From assembly GCA_011048995.1 (NCBI GenBank), contig DSCS01000058.1, forward strand, positions 1 to 64,000: a stretch of 64,000 nucleotides of DNA, in the 5' to 3' direction. Below the pieces are notes generated by a model. That model saw nothing but the letters and a program-made list of their open reading frames with translations, did not search any database and was not told the DNA's origin. Position numbers and translations under genes: made by a program. This document shows, piece by piece, positions 18,190-26,245 of this stretch. Within the stretch, counting starts at the first letter, position 1; every line of letters starts with the position of its first letter. The DNA is from Bacillota bacterium (GTDB taxonomy: Bacteria; Macinerneyibacteriota; Macinerneyibacteria; Macinerneyibacteriales; DSCS01).

Positions 18190-19397
18190 AGGGCTTTTCT
18201 GTTTCTGAAGAAATAATAATAGGTCACGGCAGAAATCACATAAAGAGTTATCGTGATGAAGAATGAGAAAGAAAACGAGTGCTCCTCAATGATCTTTCCT
18301 CCCCAATGGGCACTGACTGTCCAGGCTCCGTTCCAGGCCAACATTGAGATCGCATTTGTAAAAGGCTGATGCGCTTCTTTCACAAGTTCCATCTCAAAAT
18401 TACTGCTGATGGGTATATTCATATTCATTAACGTCCCCCTGAGAATGAAGGCAGCAACAGCCAAAGGCAAGTTCCGGGTCACTGCCAAAATAAACATGAA
18501 GGGGACTGATGCGAGCTCCGTTAAAACAATACTTTTTATCATTCCGAACCGCTTAGTCAAAAAGGGAGCAGAAAGCATACCGAAAAACATAAAGACCTGA
18601 AGAATGGAAAAAAAGATGCCGATGGAATCAGATTCCAATCCAAAAACCATTTTAAAGTAGAGATTCATAAAAGGGATCACTAATCCGGCTCCCATTCCCA
18701 CGAATATTTTCGGAATCATCAGGCGGATAATGATCTTCCAGTCATAACTTCGTATTTTCTCCAGAAAATTTGTTTTGACCCGGGGGACAGGGCGCTGTTC
18801 GATGGATAAAAAGGGGATGATCGAGATTAATGTCAGCCCGATCGACGTATAAAGGGAGAGCCTGTACGCAGAAGTCAGCGAATCAGCTAAATGCAGAGAC
18901 AGGAAAAGCTTGGGCAAAAACCCCCCGAGGAAAAAGCCGAAAAGTTGCGAAAGCATCATGATCGCATTGCTTAAACTGAAAAGATAAATCCGTTCTGACG
19001 GAGTGCTGTTCCGCATAAAAAAAGGCGCCACAGAGACCCGGTAAACAGTAATAAACATGGTGGCGGCAAATGAAAAGAGCAGAATCATATTGACATCTTT
19101 GAAAAAAACCTGCAATCCATAGGAGAGCGAAGAGAGCAGGGTTCCGGCAATCAGAATATGCTTCAAATGAAACCGTTCGATGATCATAGCAGCCGGAACG
19201 GCAATGACAGCTGCCCCTAATGCGCCTGCCGAAAGAATATGGCCGATGGATGTTTCGGAATAACCGAATTCTTTCAAGTAGAGGTTGAAAAGGAGCATAA
19301 AAACGGACATTCCCAAACCGTTGAACAATCCGCCTGCCAAAAAATAGCGGGCATTTGCGGAGATCAGCCGAACCTTTTCCATATAGTCAAGAACCAT
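18186..19397 (-). CDS. MFS transporter
   Basis: 403 residues with about 12 hydrophobic helices and the two-half layout of the major facilitator superfamily. Sequence between helices 2 and 3 (PAAMIIERFHLKHILIAG) occupies the place of the family loop motif. Substrate cannot be read from the sequence. The start ATG at 19397 has AAAGGGA about 7 nt upstream; Met6 is an alternative. The gene is convergent with the CHAT gene and their stop codons overlap by 2 nt (18187-18188), with no terminator between them. Its own promoter lies at 19421-19448. Confidence 0.85.
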   Translation of the reverse strand: MVLDYMEKVRLISANARYFLAGGLFNGLGMSVFMLLFNLYLKEFGYSETSIGHILSAGALGAAVIAVPAAMIIERFHLKHILIAGTLLSSLSYGLQVFFKDVNMILLFSFAATMFITVYRVSVAPFFMRNSTPSERIYLFSLSNAIMMLSQLFGFFLGGFLPKLFLSLHLADSLTSAYRLSLYTSIGLTLISIIPFLSIEQRPVPRVKTNFLEKIRSYDWKIIIRLMIPKIFVGMGAGLVIPFMNLYFKMVFGLESDSIGIFFSILQVFMFFGMLSAPFLTKRFGMIKSIVLTELASVPFMFILAVTRNLPLAVAAFILRGTLMNMNIPISSNFEMELVKEAHQPFTNAISMLAWNGAWTVSAHWGGKIIEEHSFSFSFFITITLYVISAVTYYYFFRNRKAL

Positions 19398-19420
19398 AAA
19401 ATATCCCTTTCGCTTTGCGA

Positions 19421-19448
19421 ATTATATAGACCTTTTTCAAACTGTCAA
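19421..19448 (-). promoter_or_regulatory. Promoter of the MFS gene
   Basis: On the minus strand TTGACA (19448-19443), 16-bp spacer, TATAAT (19426-19421): a near-consensus promoter about 23 nt upstream of the ATG. It is divergent from the Nudix promoter 28 bp away. Confidence 0.8.
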
Positions 19449-19475
19449 TATTATTATGAAAACAAAAAACGGGAA

Positions 19476-19504
19476 TTGCTTTCGTGATCGTAATCTCTTA
19501 TAAT
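19476..19504 (+). promoter_or_regulatory. Promoter of the Nudix gene, predicting a leaderless mRNA
   Basis: TTGCTT (19476-19481), 17-bp spacer, consensus TATAAT (19499-19504). The ATG at 19510 comes 5 nt after the -10 box, so transcription should begin at or beside the start codon. There is no SD. Confidence 0.7.
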
Positions 19505-19509
19505 AAGCC

Positions 19510-20037
19510 ATGGAATGGCTGGTTCAATGCTCAGAAAAGGGCGATTATTTGAGAAAAGTCCCGCGAAACCTTTGTCATCAAAATTCCTTTATCCTTCACC
19601 CTGTCGTTCATCTTCATTTAATCGATGCCGAAGGGAATTTTCTTCTTCAAAAACGAAGCCGGAAGAAAAGCATTCAGCCCGGGAAATGGGATACTGCCGT
19701 AGGGGGACATGTCTTGTGGGGGGAGACCATCCCCGATGCTTTGAAGAGGGAATCTTTGGAAGAGATCGGCTTTTTCCCGTTGCATTATTCACTGATCAAG
19801 CGTTATTTGTGGGAAACAGAACAGGAAAAAGAGTTTGTCACCCTTTTTTGCGGTTTTTACAGCGGAGAGGAGCTTGTTTTCCCGCCTGATGAGATCGAAG
19901 AACTTAAATTTTGGAAAAGGGAGGAGATCACGTCACAGCCAGAGTCTGCCTCTCAGAACCTTCGTTATGAAATAGGGTCTGTTTTTACGGCAGAAAACAG
20001 CCGCCAACTCCTTTCTTTGTTGAGGCCAATGCAATAA
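19510..20037 (+). CDS. Nudix hydrolase, IDI/YfcD-like
   Basis: 175 residues. The Nudix box is complete: GHVLWGE, seven residues, then RESLEEIGF. The N-terminal layout (EWLVQCSEKGDYLRKVPRNL followed by HPVVHLHLIDAEG and LLQKRS) is that of the isopentenyl-diphosphate-isomerase-like Nudix group, many of which hydrolyse unknown substrates. It should be cytosolic. The homologous N-terminus reaches the ATG at 19510, so a later start is unlikely even though there is no ribosome-binding site and the promoter almost touches the ATG. It ends 62 nt before the STAS gene, which has its own promoter. Confidence 0.88.
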   Translation: MEWLVQCSEKGDYLRKVPRNLCHQNSFILHPVVHLHLIDAEGNFLLQKRSRKKSIQPGKWDTAVGGHVLWGETIPDALKRESLEEIGFFPLHYSLIKRYLWETEQEKEFVTLFCGFYSGEELVFPPDEIEELKFWKREEITSQPESASQNLRYEIGSVFTAENSRQLLSLLRPMQ

Positions 20038-20071
20038 AAAATATTGCTAAAATAAAAACATATGCTATAAT
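20031..20071 (+). promoter_or_regulatory. Promoter of the STAS-RsbW-phoH operon with an overlapping inverted repeat
   Basis: TTGCTA (20044-20049), 16-bp spacer, TATAAT (20066-20071). A GCAATA-N5-TATTGC inverted repeat (20031-20047) covers the Nudix stop codon and most of the -35 box, so it could be an operator. SD AAAGGAGG precedes the ATG at 20100. Confidence 0.7.
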
Positions 20072-20099
20072 CCAGTGAAAGGTTGAAAGGAGGATTCAC

Positions 20100-20444
20100 A
20101 TGAAGATCGATGTTGAAAAGAAATCCCATAACATAGTCTTAATCCGTCCTCACGGCAAGATTGTCAGCGGTGAGAAAGTCATGGCCTTGAAGCAGTCCAT
20201 CAATAAAGTGGTTGAAGAGGGCTTTTCAAAAGTTATTGTCGACTTTGAAAATGTTCCCTTTATGGACTCCACCGGGTTAGGTATCCTTATTGCTGCTTAC
20301 ACAACACTGAAGGCTAAAGAGGGGCAGATGAGCCTGATCAAGATCACACAGCGTATTAAGGATCTCCTGACGATTACAAAGCTCCTGACTCTTTTTGACT
20401 GTTATGATTCGGAGGCAGACGCCCTGAGGGACATGATCAATTAA
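20100..20444 (+). CDS. STAS-domain anti-sigma factor antagonist (SpoIIAA/RsbV-like)
   Basis: 114 residues, the size of a single STAS domain. The motif FENVPFMDSTGLGILI places the phosphoacceptor Ser at residue 57, where RsbV/SpoIIAA proteins are phosphorylated by their partner kinase. Such proteins release a partner switch by binding the anti-sigma kinase when unphosphorylated. The next gene, 4 nt on, encodes the matching RsbW-like kinase. No sigma factor or PP2C phosphatase gene is nearby, so the output of the switch is outside the window. Confidence 0.92.
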   Translation: MKIDVEKKSHNIVLIRPHGKIVSGEKVMALKQSINKVVEEGFSKVIVDFENVPFMDSTGLGILIAAYTTLKAKEGQMSLIKITQRIKDLLTITKLLTLFDCYDSEADALRDMIN

Positions 20445-20448
20445 TCCG

Positions 20449-20859
20449 ATGACAGAATTTTTGAAGCTGCAGCTCCCGTCATCTCTGGACTATATCGAAA
20501 CGATATTGGATTCAGCAGAACTCTTTTTGGAGCGCAATCAAATCGACTCTGATTTGATTGGCTATTTGGTCGCTTCCCTTGCGGAAGCGACCAGTAATGC
20601 CATCATCCACGGTAATCACGAGAATATCCTGAAGTCAGTCTTTATCGACCTGGCTTTGGAAAAGGATGTAATCCGGCTAAGCGTAGAGGATTCAAACCCT
20701 GAAGGGTACTCTTCTCTTGTGGAAGGAAATTCCGAATTGCCCGATCAGAAAGCCATTCATGGCCGCGGCCTCTTTATCATTAAGACCTATATGGATAATG
20801 TATCACTTCAAAAAGGCGATCACGGATCCCGTATGGTCATGATCAAGAGGTATCAATAA
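20449..20859 (+). CDS. RsbW-like serine kinase / anti-sigma factor
   Basis: 136 residues with a GHKL ATPase fold (HATPase_c_2): N-box AEATSNAIIHGNHEN, G1-like SVEDSNPEG and G2-like HGRGLFIIKTYMD. These proteins bind a sigma factor or phosphorylate a STAS partner. The start ATG at 20449 follows the STAS stop by 4 nt with no strong SD, indicating translational coupling. The C-terminal GSRMVMIK is typical of the family. Target unknown. Confidence 0.9.
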   Translation: MTEFLKLQLPSSLDYIETILDSAELFLERNQIDSDLIGYLVASLAEATSNAIIHGNHENILKSVFIDLALEKDVIRLSVEDSNPEGYSSLVEGNSELPDQKAIHGRGLFIIKTYMDNVSLQKGDHGSRMVMIKRYQ

Positions 20860-20861
20860 GA

Positions 20862-22160
20862 ATGGCAGCCTCTGTTAAACATTTTATTTTAGACACCAAC
20901 GTCCTTCTTCATGACTTTCATTCGCTTTTTAATTTCGAAGAGCATTATGTCTATATCCCCATTGATGTCTTAGAAGAACTGGACCGCTTTAAGTCAGACC
21001 TCGGTGAACGGGGAAGAAATGCCCGCCGTGTCATCCGCAGCCTTGATTCGTTAAGCCGGGGCAATAACCTTCTGAACGGAATCCCCCTCAACGAAAAAGG
21101 GGGGAAACTTTTCATCCTTATTGATTTTGAATCATCGCTTCCCCAGGGCATCGACCGCCGGAATACCGACAATCGTATTATCATGGCTGCAAAACATCTC
21201 CAGGACAAAGGATATTCCAACGTCATTTTTGTCTCTATGGACATCAATGCCCGGGTCAAAGCTGAAGCTCTCTCTATAACTGCTGAAGTTTACGAGCATA
21301 CAAAGATCGATCTAAGCGAACTTTACGCCGGAACGGGAGAATATACCGTAGATAAGAGTCATATCGACTCTTTTCATCAAAACGGAGCCTTGCCTTGTCC
21401 CCGGGGAATGTTTTACCCGAACCAGATGATCAATATTTCCCCGGGAGGAAAAGAAGCCATTCCTTCACGCTGTTCAGGTGAAGCACTGATTCCTCTCAAA
21501 AGCCAGGGGATCTATCCCTGGGGTATCAAGCCGCTCAACAGAGAACAATCCTACGCTTTAGAGCTGCTTTTGGATGATAACATTAAACTTGTGACCTTGA
21601 TCGGACAAGCCGGTACAGGGAAAACCCTTTTGACTTTGGCGGCCGGCCTGCATAAGGTCACAGAGGAGCAGAAATATAAAAAAGTCCTCGTCATGCGACC
21701 CATAATGCCTATGGGAAGGGACATCGGATATTTGCCCGGAAGCAAAGAGAATAAACTGGAGAATTGGATGGAGCCGATCTTTGATAACCTTGATTTTGTC
21801 GTCGACGCCAACCATTTGGGCAAAAAAAACCGAAGCTATTTTTTGACATCGGATATCATTGAACTGGAAGCATTGACCTTTATCCGGGGACGCAGTATTT
21901 CTTCGCAGTATATTCTGATCGACGAAGCCCAGAATCTGACCCCTCATGAAATCAAGACCATTGTCAGCCGGGCAGGAAATCAAAGCAAAATCATCCTCAC
22001 CGGAGACCCTCATCAAATCGATAATCCCTATCTGGATGCGGAATCCAACGGTCTGACTTACCTTATTCAGCGTTTTAAAGGGGAGCCGATTTTCGGCCAT
22101 ATAACCTTAGTAAAAAGTGAGCGGAGTGAATTAGCTTCATTAGCTGCTGATATTCTCTGA
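20862..22160 (+). CDS. PIN-PhoH protein (PhoH2/YlaK type)
   Basis: 432 residues. The N-terminal PIN nuclease domain (about 1-150; DTNVLLHDFHSL with Asp11) is joined to a PhoH P-loop ATPase (about 220-432; Walker A GQAGTGKT from Gly248 and Walker B ILIDEAQNLTP near 350, then LTGDPHQID). PIN-PhoH proteins characterised elsewhere are RNA helicase/RNase enzymes, some tied to toxin-antitoxin function. No separate antitoxin-like gene is seen upstream. It starts 2 nt after the RsbW-like gene. A strong hairpin covers its stop codon. Confidence 0.92.
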   Translation: MAASVKHFILDTNVLLHDFHSLFNFEEHYVYIPIDVLEELDRFKSDLGERGRNARRVIRSLDSLSRGNNLLNGIPLNEKGGKLFILIDFESSLPQGIDRRNTDNRIIMAAKHLQDKGYSNVIFVSMDINARVKAEALSITAEVYEHTKIDLSELYAGTGEYTVDKSHIDSFHQNGALPCPRGMFYPNQMINISPGGKEAIPSRCSGEALIPLKSQGIYPWGIKPLNREQSYALELLLDDNIKLVTLIGQAGTGKTLLTLAAGLHKVTEEQKYKKVLVMRPIMPMGRDIGYLPGSKENKLENWMEPIFDNLDFVVDANHLGKKNRSYFLTSDIIELEALTFIRGRSISSQYILIDEAQNLTPHEIKTIVSRAGNQSKIILTGDPHQIDNPYLDAESNGLTYLIQRFKGEPIFGHITLVKSERSELASLAADIL

Positions 22161-22178
22161 ACAAATTCAGGGAATATC
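22149..22178 (+). promoter_or_regulatory. Intercistronic hairpin between phoH and the phosphomannomutase gene
   Basis: GATATTCTCTGAA (22149-22161), loop CAAA, TTCAGGGAATATC (22166-22178): 13 pairs including one G.U. It contains the phoH stop codon and has no T-tract on either side, so it is not a normal terminator. It may protect or process the mRNA between the two genes, or partly terminate. Confidence 0.6.
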
Positions 22179-22201
22179 AATCAAAAATGAAAGGAGGGGC
22201 G

Positions 22202-23587
22202 ATGAGTCAAATCAATTCCCATATTTTTCGTGAATACGATATCCGAGGTTTGGAAAAAAAAGACCTGGATGATCAGACGGCCCTGAACATAGGAAGAGCT
22301 TTTGGTACTTACATCAAAAGAAAAGGGGGACACACTGTCACTGTCGGTCGTGATGTCCGCCTCAGCGGGCCTCGTATCCTTGCTCAAGTAATAAAAGGGA
22401 TCAACAGGGCCGGGATCGATGTGATCAATATCGGAGAGACGGCATCCTGTGTCTTTTATTATTCCATCCATGCACTGAAAGCTCACGGCGGCCTCATGGT
22501 GACCGCCTCTCATAACCCGCCCGAATATAACGGGTTTAAGATGTGTTACGGCCCTGATGCTCTTTACGGAGAAGAGATCCAAAGCCTTCTTCAGCTGATC
22601 AAATCAGATGACTTCGAAGAAGGGGAGGGAGATGTTAAGGATCATGATATTACAGACAACTACATTAAAGACCTCATCGCACCTTTCCATCTGAAAGGAA
22701 ATCTGAAAGTCATTTTGGACTGCGGGAACGGTTCGGCAGGACTTTACGCCCGAAAGATCTTTAAAATGGCCGGATATGATACCGAAATCCTCTTTGAAGA
22801 GCCTGACGGACATTTCCCCAACCATATTGCCGACCCGACAGTGGAGAAAAACATTACAGAATTGAGTGCAGCCGTCAAAAAAAGCGGAGCTGACATCGGC
22901 ATCGGATTTGACGGAGACGTCGACCGCATCGGCGTTGTCGATGCTGACGGAAAGCTGCTTTACGGTGATACCCTTTTGGGTATTTATGCCAAAGAAGTCC
23001 TCAAAAGAATTCCCGGGGCTGACATCGTCTTTGAAGTCAAATGTTCTCGCGGTTTAGTGGAATACATTCAACAATCGGGCGGAAAACCTTTGATGTGGAA
23101 AGCCGGCCATTCTTTGATCAAAGCCAAAATGAAAGAAATCGATGCTCCTTTAGGCGGAGAGATGTCAGGCCACATGTTTTTCAGGGACCTTCATGAAGGG
23201 TATGATGATGCTTTTTATGCCGCTTTGCGCCTTCTGGCTGTTCTGGAAGAAGAGGGGACTTCTGTCAAATCATTGGCTGAAGAAATCCCGAAATATCTTT
23301 CCACACCGGAAATACGCGTGGAATGCTCGGATGACATAAAATTCGATATTATGAAAAATCTCCATAAACACTTTAAAAAAGAATACGATCTTATAGATAT
23401 TGACGGAATTAGAATAAATTTCAGAAACGGATGGGCTTTGATCAGGCCTTCTAATACACAACCTGTACTTGTTCTGCGCATGGAGGCTGATACAAAAGAA
23501 CACTTATCCAAGATCATGCACGTAGTTTATGAGGCTTTATCTGATTTTCCCGAAGTGAAAACGGCAAACCTGGAAGAATTATTTTAA
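22202..23587 (+). CDS. Phosphomannomutase / phosphoglucomutase
   Basis: Interconverts hexose-6-phosphate and hexose-1-phosphate for nucleotide-sugar and polysaccharide synthesis. The 461-residue form from ATG 22202 (SD AAGGAGG at 22191-22197) has all four alpha-D-phosphohexomutase sites: catalytic Ser in TASHNPPEYNG, metal loop GFDGDVDRIG, sugar-binding GEMSGHMFF and phosphate-binding RPSNTQPVL. The pattern is closest to AlgC/ManB-type bifunctional enzymes rather than GlmM, but substrate preference cannot be fixed. It follows phoH by 41 nt and may be the last gene of that operon. Confidence 0.93.
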   Translation: MSQINSHIFREYDIRGLEKKDLDDQTALNIGRAFGTYIKRKGGHTVTVGRDVRLSGPRILAQVIKGINRAGIDVINIGETASCVFYYSIHALKAHGGLMVTASHNPPEYNGFKMCYGPDALYGEEIQSLLQLIKSDDFEEGEGDVKDHDITDNYIKDLIAPFHLKGNLKVILDCGNGSAGLYARKIFKMAGYDTEILFEEPDGHFPNHIADPTVEKNITELSAAVKKSGADIGIGFDGDVDRIGVVDADGKLLYGDTLLGIYAKEVLKRIPGADIVFEVKCSRGLVEYIQQSGGKPLMWKAGHSLIKAKMKEIDAPLGGEMSGHMFFRDLHEGYDDAFYAALRLLAVLEEEGTSVKSLAEEIPKYLSTPEIRVECSDDIKFDIMKNLHKHFKKEYDLIDIDGIRINFRNGWALIRPSNTQPVLVLRMEADTKEHLSKIMHVVYEALSDFPEVKTANLEELF

Positions 23588-23613
23588 TTGATACTAACTA
23601 TATAACATATTAC

Positions 23614-23642
23614 TTGACAATGCTTTTTCTGTTTGTTAATAT
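23614..23642 (+). promoter_or_regulatory. Promoter of the osmC-like gene
   Basis: Consensus TTGACA (23614-23619), 17-bp spacer, TAATAT (23637-23642); AAAGGAGGGG SD follows before the ATG at 23667. Confidence 0.8.
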
Positions 23643-23666
23643 AAGGAAACAATAAAGGAGGGGTTT

Positions 23667-24101
23667 ATGCCCAAGAAAACTGCTGTTATCAAATCGGTTC
23701 TTAAAGAAAACTTTAAAGTGGAATGTGTTGCGGGAAAACACACAGTGATTATTGACCAGCCTGAGGCCATGGGCGGCAATAATGAGGGGGCTACGCCTTT
23801 AGATTATATTCTCATGGCGCTGGGCGGCTGTATCGCAACTATTGCCAAGATCGTAGCCAAGCAACAACGCATCGATCTCAAAGGAATCGAAGTCACAGTC
23901 GAAGGCGATCTCAATACTGATTTTCTTATGGGAGCCACAGAGGAAGGCCGTGCAGGTTTCACTGAATTCCGCGCCAATGTCATTATTGATGCACCGTTGT
24001 CTGACGAGGAAAAGAAGGCTTTTATCCATGAAGTGGACAGGCGCTGTCCCATTTCAGACAATATCATGAACAACAGCAAAGTCGTCTTTAACATCAAATA
24101 A
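23667..24101 (+). CDS. OsmC/Ohr-family protein
   Basis: 144 residues. OsmC/Ohr proteins reduce organic peroxides through two cysteines; both are present, in GGCIATIAK (about residue 55) and RRCPISDNI (about residue 126). The order and spacing fit the OsmC/YhfA subgroup, whose physiological substrates are less certain than for Ohr. It stands alone between its own consensus promoter and a strong terminator, and would suit oxidative-stress defence in an anaerobe. Confidence 0.9.
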   Translation: MPKKTAVIKSVLKENFKVECVAGKHTVIIDQPEAMGGNNEGATPLDYILMALGGCIATIAKIVAKQQRIDLKGIEVTVEGDLNTDFLMGATEEGRAGFTEFRANVIIDAPLSDEEKKAFIHEVDRRCPISDNIMNNSKVVFNIK

Positions 24102-24122
24102 TTTTTTAAAAAAACGTTTTGC

Positions 24123-24158
24123 AAAACCCCGTTGATTATCAGCGGGGTTTTTATTTTT
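24123..24158 (+). terminator. Rho-independent terminator of the osmC-like gene
   Basis: AAAACCCCGTTGA, loop TTA, TCAGCGGGGTTTTT: nine-pair stem with one G.U, followed by TTTTTATTTTT. Confidence 0.92.
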
Positions 24159-24454
24159 GGCATTATGCAACGACGAATTAAATCATACAACAAAATTAAA
24201 AAATAATACAAATGAATCTGAACAAACAGAATATAGGGATAATCCATTCAAAAAAGAGTCCGGATATCATTGGATAACCAGGGGCACTCTTTCTTCATAA
24301 TATACAACTCAACATAACATATATTATAGGACATTGTATGTATTGAGAATTAAGAAAAGTTTTTTTTCGTTCACCCTCTGACGGGTTCGTCCCCTTTTCT
24401 TTTCAAAGCATCTTTACAACGAGTATATAAATAATAATTCGAAAGCCGATCAAC
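24159..24454. other. AT-rich spacer without a convincing gene
   Basis: About 300 nt between the osmC terminator and the convergent phosphoesterase stop. I see no ORF with coding character and no tRNA. One inverted repeat is present: AAAGAGT (24253-24259) and ACTCTTT (24286-24292) with 26 nt between. The terminator of the phosphoesterase transcript should lie here but is not evident. Confidence 0.5.
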
Positions 24455-25378
24455 CTACAGATCCTTTAGAAAGGCTTGATGATAGACATTCCGTCCTGAT
24501 TTATCCCATTTTACAAGGCTCATTGTCTTTTCATCCAGCTCTATGGCCGTTATCCCGTGCTTATAAATCCCGCATCCGCAATTAAAATAAAAAGGCTTAT
24601 CTTCATCTTTAAAACTCATATGCTGTTTTCTCATGATTTCTTTTAAAATGAGAAAGAAATATGCCGATTTTCCCTTCAACGTTTTCGCCTGTTTTATCTT
24701 TTTTTTCAGCTCCTGGTAATAAGAGCGGGAAGCAAACACAGCCCTGTGAGAATGGCCGCAGATCAAAAGACAATGATGTTCCCTGGCCCAGGCTTCATGG
24801 ATATATTCAAAGTCATGAAAATAACCCGTTCTGAATTGCGGAGGCTTCAACATGCGGGTATAAATCAAAAAAGGTTCGATAATTCTAAACAGTGCCACAC
24901 AGATCTTTGAAAACCATCCGTAGAGATCGCTTTCGGTACTGCCCAAATGGCCATGGGTAACCAGAAAAGGGCGCTTCTCCCCTCTCAGGATCATAAGGCC
25001 CGGAAGACCTCCCCTCTCCCCTTCCGGCAGAAGATCCGGCTCATCATGATTTCCGTATATCCTGAATATTTTCCCCGGATATAAACGTCTTATAAGAGAA
25101 TAGAGCGTTTTATAAGAGCTTCTTATCTTTGCAGCAGGAAATTGCCACAGCTCTTCGAAATCTCCGTTTATTATGAGAAAATACCCTTTTCTCCCGTAAT
25201 ATGTCAGCAGATCACGGGCGATTTTTCTGTTGGGGTAAAAATTATCAGCTTTTGAACAATCTCCCAGATGGAAGTCACTGATGATAACGATTTTCCGGTT
25301 CTCAATGGGAATAGAAAGAAGATCAGGGCTTTCAAAAAGACGGGTCAATGCCGCATGTATATAATCGGGCCTTCTCAT
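24455..25378 (-). CDS. Calcineurin-like metallophosphoesterase, LpxH-like
   Basis: 307 residues with all five metallophosphoesterase motifs: SDFHLGD, NGDFEELW, YGNHDE, THGHLGS and GHSHRAVF. The NGDFxxxW arrangement recalls UDP-2,3-diacylglucosamine hydrolase (LpxH), which would fit the LPS genes of this genome, but the protein is longer than LpxH (about 240) and the match is only by motif. The ATG at 25378 has no SD and lies 15 nt after the 3' end of tRNA-Val(CAC), so it is probably read from the tRNA promoter at 25572-25600. Confidence 0.82.
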   Translation of the reverse strand: MRRPDYIHAALTRLFESPDLLSIPIENRKIVIISDFHLGDCSKADNFYPNRKIARDLLTYYGRKGYFLIINGDFEELWQFPAAKIRSSYKTLYSLIRRLYPGKIFRIYGNHDEPDLLPEGERGGLPGLMILRGEKRPFLVTHGHLGSTESDLYGWFSKICVALFRIIEPFLIYTRMLKPPQFRTGYFHDFEYIHEAWAREHHCLLICGHSHRAVFASRSYYQELKKKIKQAKTLKGKSAYFFLILKEIMRKQHMSFKDEDKPFYFNCGCGIYKHGITAIELDEKTMSLVKWDKSGRNVYHQAFLKDL

Positions 25379-25393
25379 CTACCATGAAACAGA

Positions 25394-25466
25394 TGGGCAT
25401 GGGGAGACTCGAACTCCCGACCAACAACATGTGAAGCTGCTACTCTACCGACTGAGCTACATGCCC
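25394..25466 (-). tRNA. tRNA-Val(CAC)
   Basis: 73-nt cloverleaf on the minus strand: acceptor GGGCATG/CATGCCC, loop TTCACAT with anticodon CAC, T-arm GGGAG TTCGAGT CTCCC. CCA is not encoded. Second of two Val tRNAs, directly before the phosphoesterase gene. Confidence 0.93.
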
Positions 25467-25483
25467 ATAGAGCGAAGAAAAAA

Positions 25484-25556
25484 TGGGCACAGAGGGATTT
25501 GAACCCCCGACCAACTGCACGTCAAGCAGCTACTCTACCGGCTGAGCTATGTGCCC
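25484..25556 (-). tRNA. tRNA-Val(GAC)
   Basis: 73-nt cloverleaf: acceptor GGGCACA/TGTGCCC, loop TTGACGT with anticodon GAC, T-arm GGGGG TTCAAAT CCCTC (one G.T pair). Nearly the same body as the neighbouring Val(CAC), so the pair arose by duplication. First in the transcript. Confidence 0.94.
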
Positions 25557-25571
25557 TTTGAAGGTGATGGG

Positions 25572-25600
25572 ATTATACCAAATCCTTTTTTATCCTTCAA
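25572..25600 (-). promoter_or_regulatory. Promoter of the tRNA-Val pair and phosphoesterase gene
   Basis: Minus strand: TTGAAG (25600-25595), 17-bp spacer, TATAAT (25577-25572), about 16 nt before the first tRNA. Confidence 0.8.
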
Positions 25601-25724
25601 GGGAAAAATAGCTTTATGGCGGCATTGATTTTAATTTTTTCGACATCACCCTGCATTGTCATCACCCACGAAGGATGAGTGCTCTTCAGTCCAACCTCAC
25701 AAAATTTAAAGCAATATCAATCGG

Positions 25725-26195
25725 TTAAAACTTCAATCCAAGCTGAACGTTAAAGGCTGAAAAAGAGTCTTTCTCTTCACGGGCCGGTTGATAATAAAGA
25801 AGTTCTCCTTTGACAAAAGGAGCTGCAAAAAGGAGTTTGAAGAGATGGATCTCTACTACACTGCCAAAAACAGAATAATCACTTTCCTCGTCGGCCAATC
25901 CTAAAGTCAAAAGCTCATCATGAGTGGATAAATCCTTATAGACCGCCCCTGCGTTGATACGGCCGGGGACCACGCCATAAGTTCCCTGGACAAACCATCC
26001 TTCATCAATAAGCCCGGCAAAAACACCGGCTTCTCCAAAGAAGTTGTTTACCCTTATTTCCCCTGAAAGCGAAGGGCCGTATGTCAGAAGGCTGAACGCG
26101 ATCTTCCCGTAAAGGATACGCTTTGCAGGAGCAGAAGACGGCAGGGACAAAATAAGAAGCAAAACAAGAATGCAGGCCAAAAAAAATCTTTTCAT
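25725..26195 (-). CDS. Small secreted protein, possible outer-membrane beta-structure protein
   Basis: 156 residues from the ATG at 26195, which has GGAGG about 7 nt upstream; a longer reading from 26243 lacks an SD. Residues 1-26 are a classical signal peptide (MKRFFLACILVLLLILSLPS...). The mature part is rich in alternating beta segments (GEAGVFAGLIDEGWFVQGTY) and ends in Phe (NVQLGLKF), as outer-membrane proteins often do. I do not recognise a family. It follows the broken response regulator by about 50 nt on the same strand, so may share its transcript. Confidence 0.65.
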   Translation of the reverse strand: MKRFFLACILVLLLILSLPSSAPAKRILYGKIAFSLLTYGPSLSGEIRVNNFFGEAGVFAGLIDEGWFVQGTYGVVPGRINAGAVYKDLSTHDELLTLGLADEESDYSVFGSVVEIHLFKLLFAAPFVKGELLYYQPAREEKDSFSAFNVQLGLKF

Positions 26196-26245
26196 AACAA
26201 CACCTCCATTAAATTGAGCAGAAACCCTTAAAAAAATCAACAATT

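Noticed and set aside
24253..24292. AAAGAGT...ACTCTTT repeat as a terminator or small RNA
   Set aside because: The loop is 26 nt and no T-tract follows; I keep it only as an unexplained repeat.
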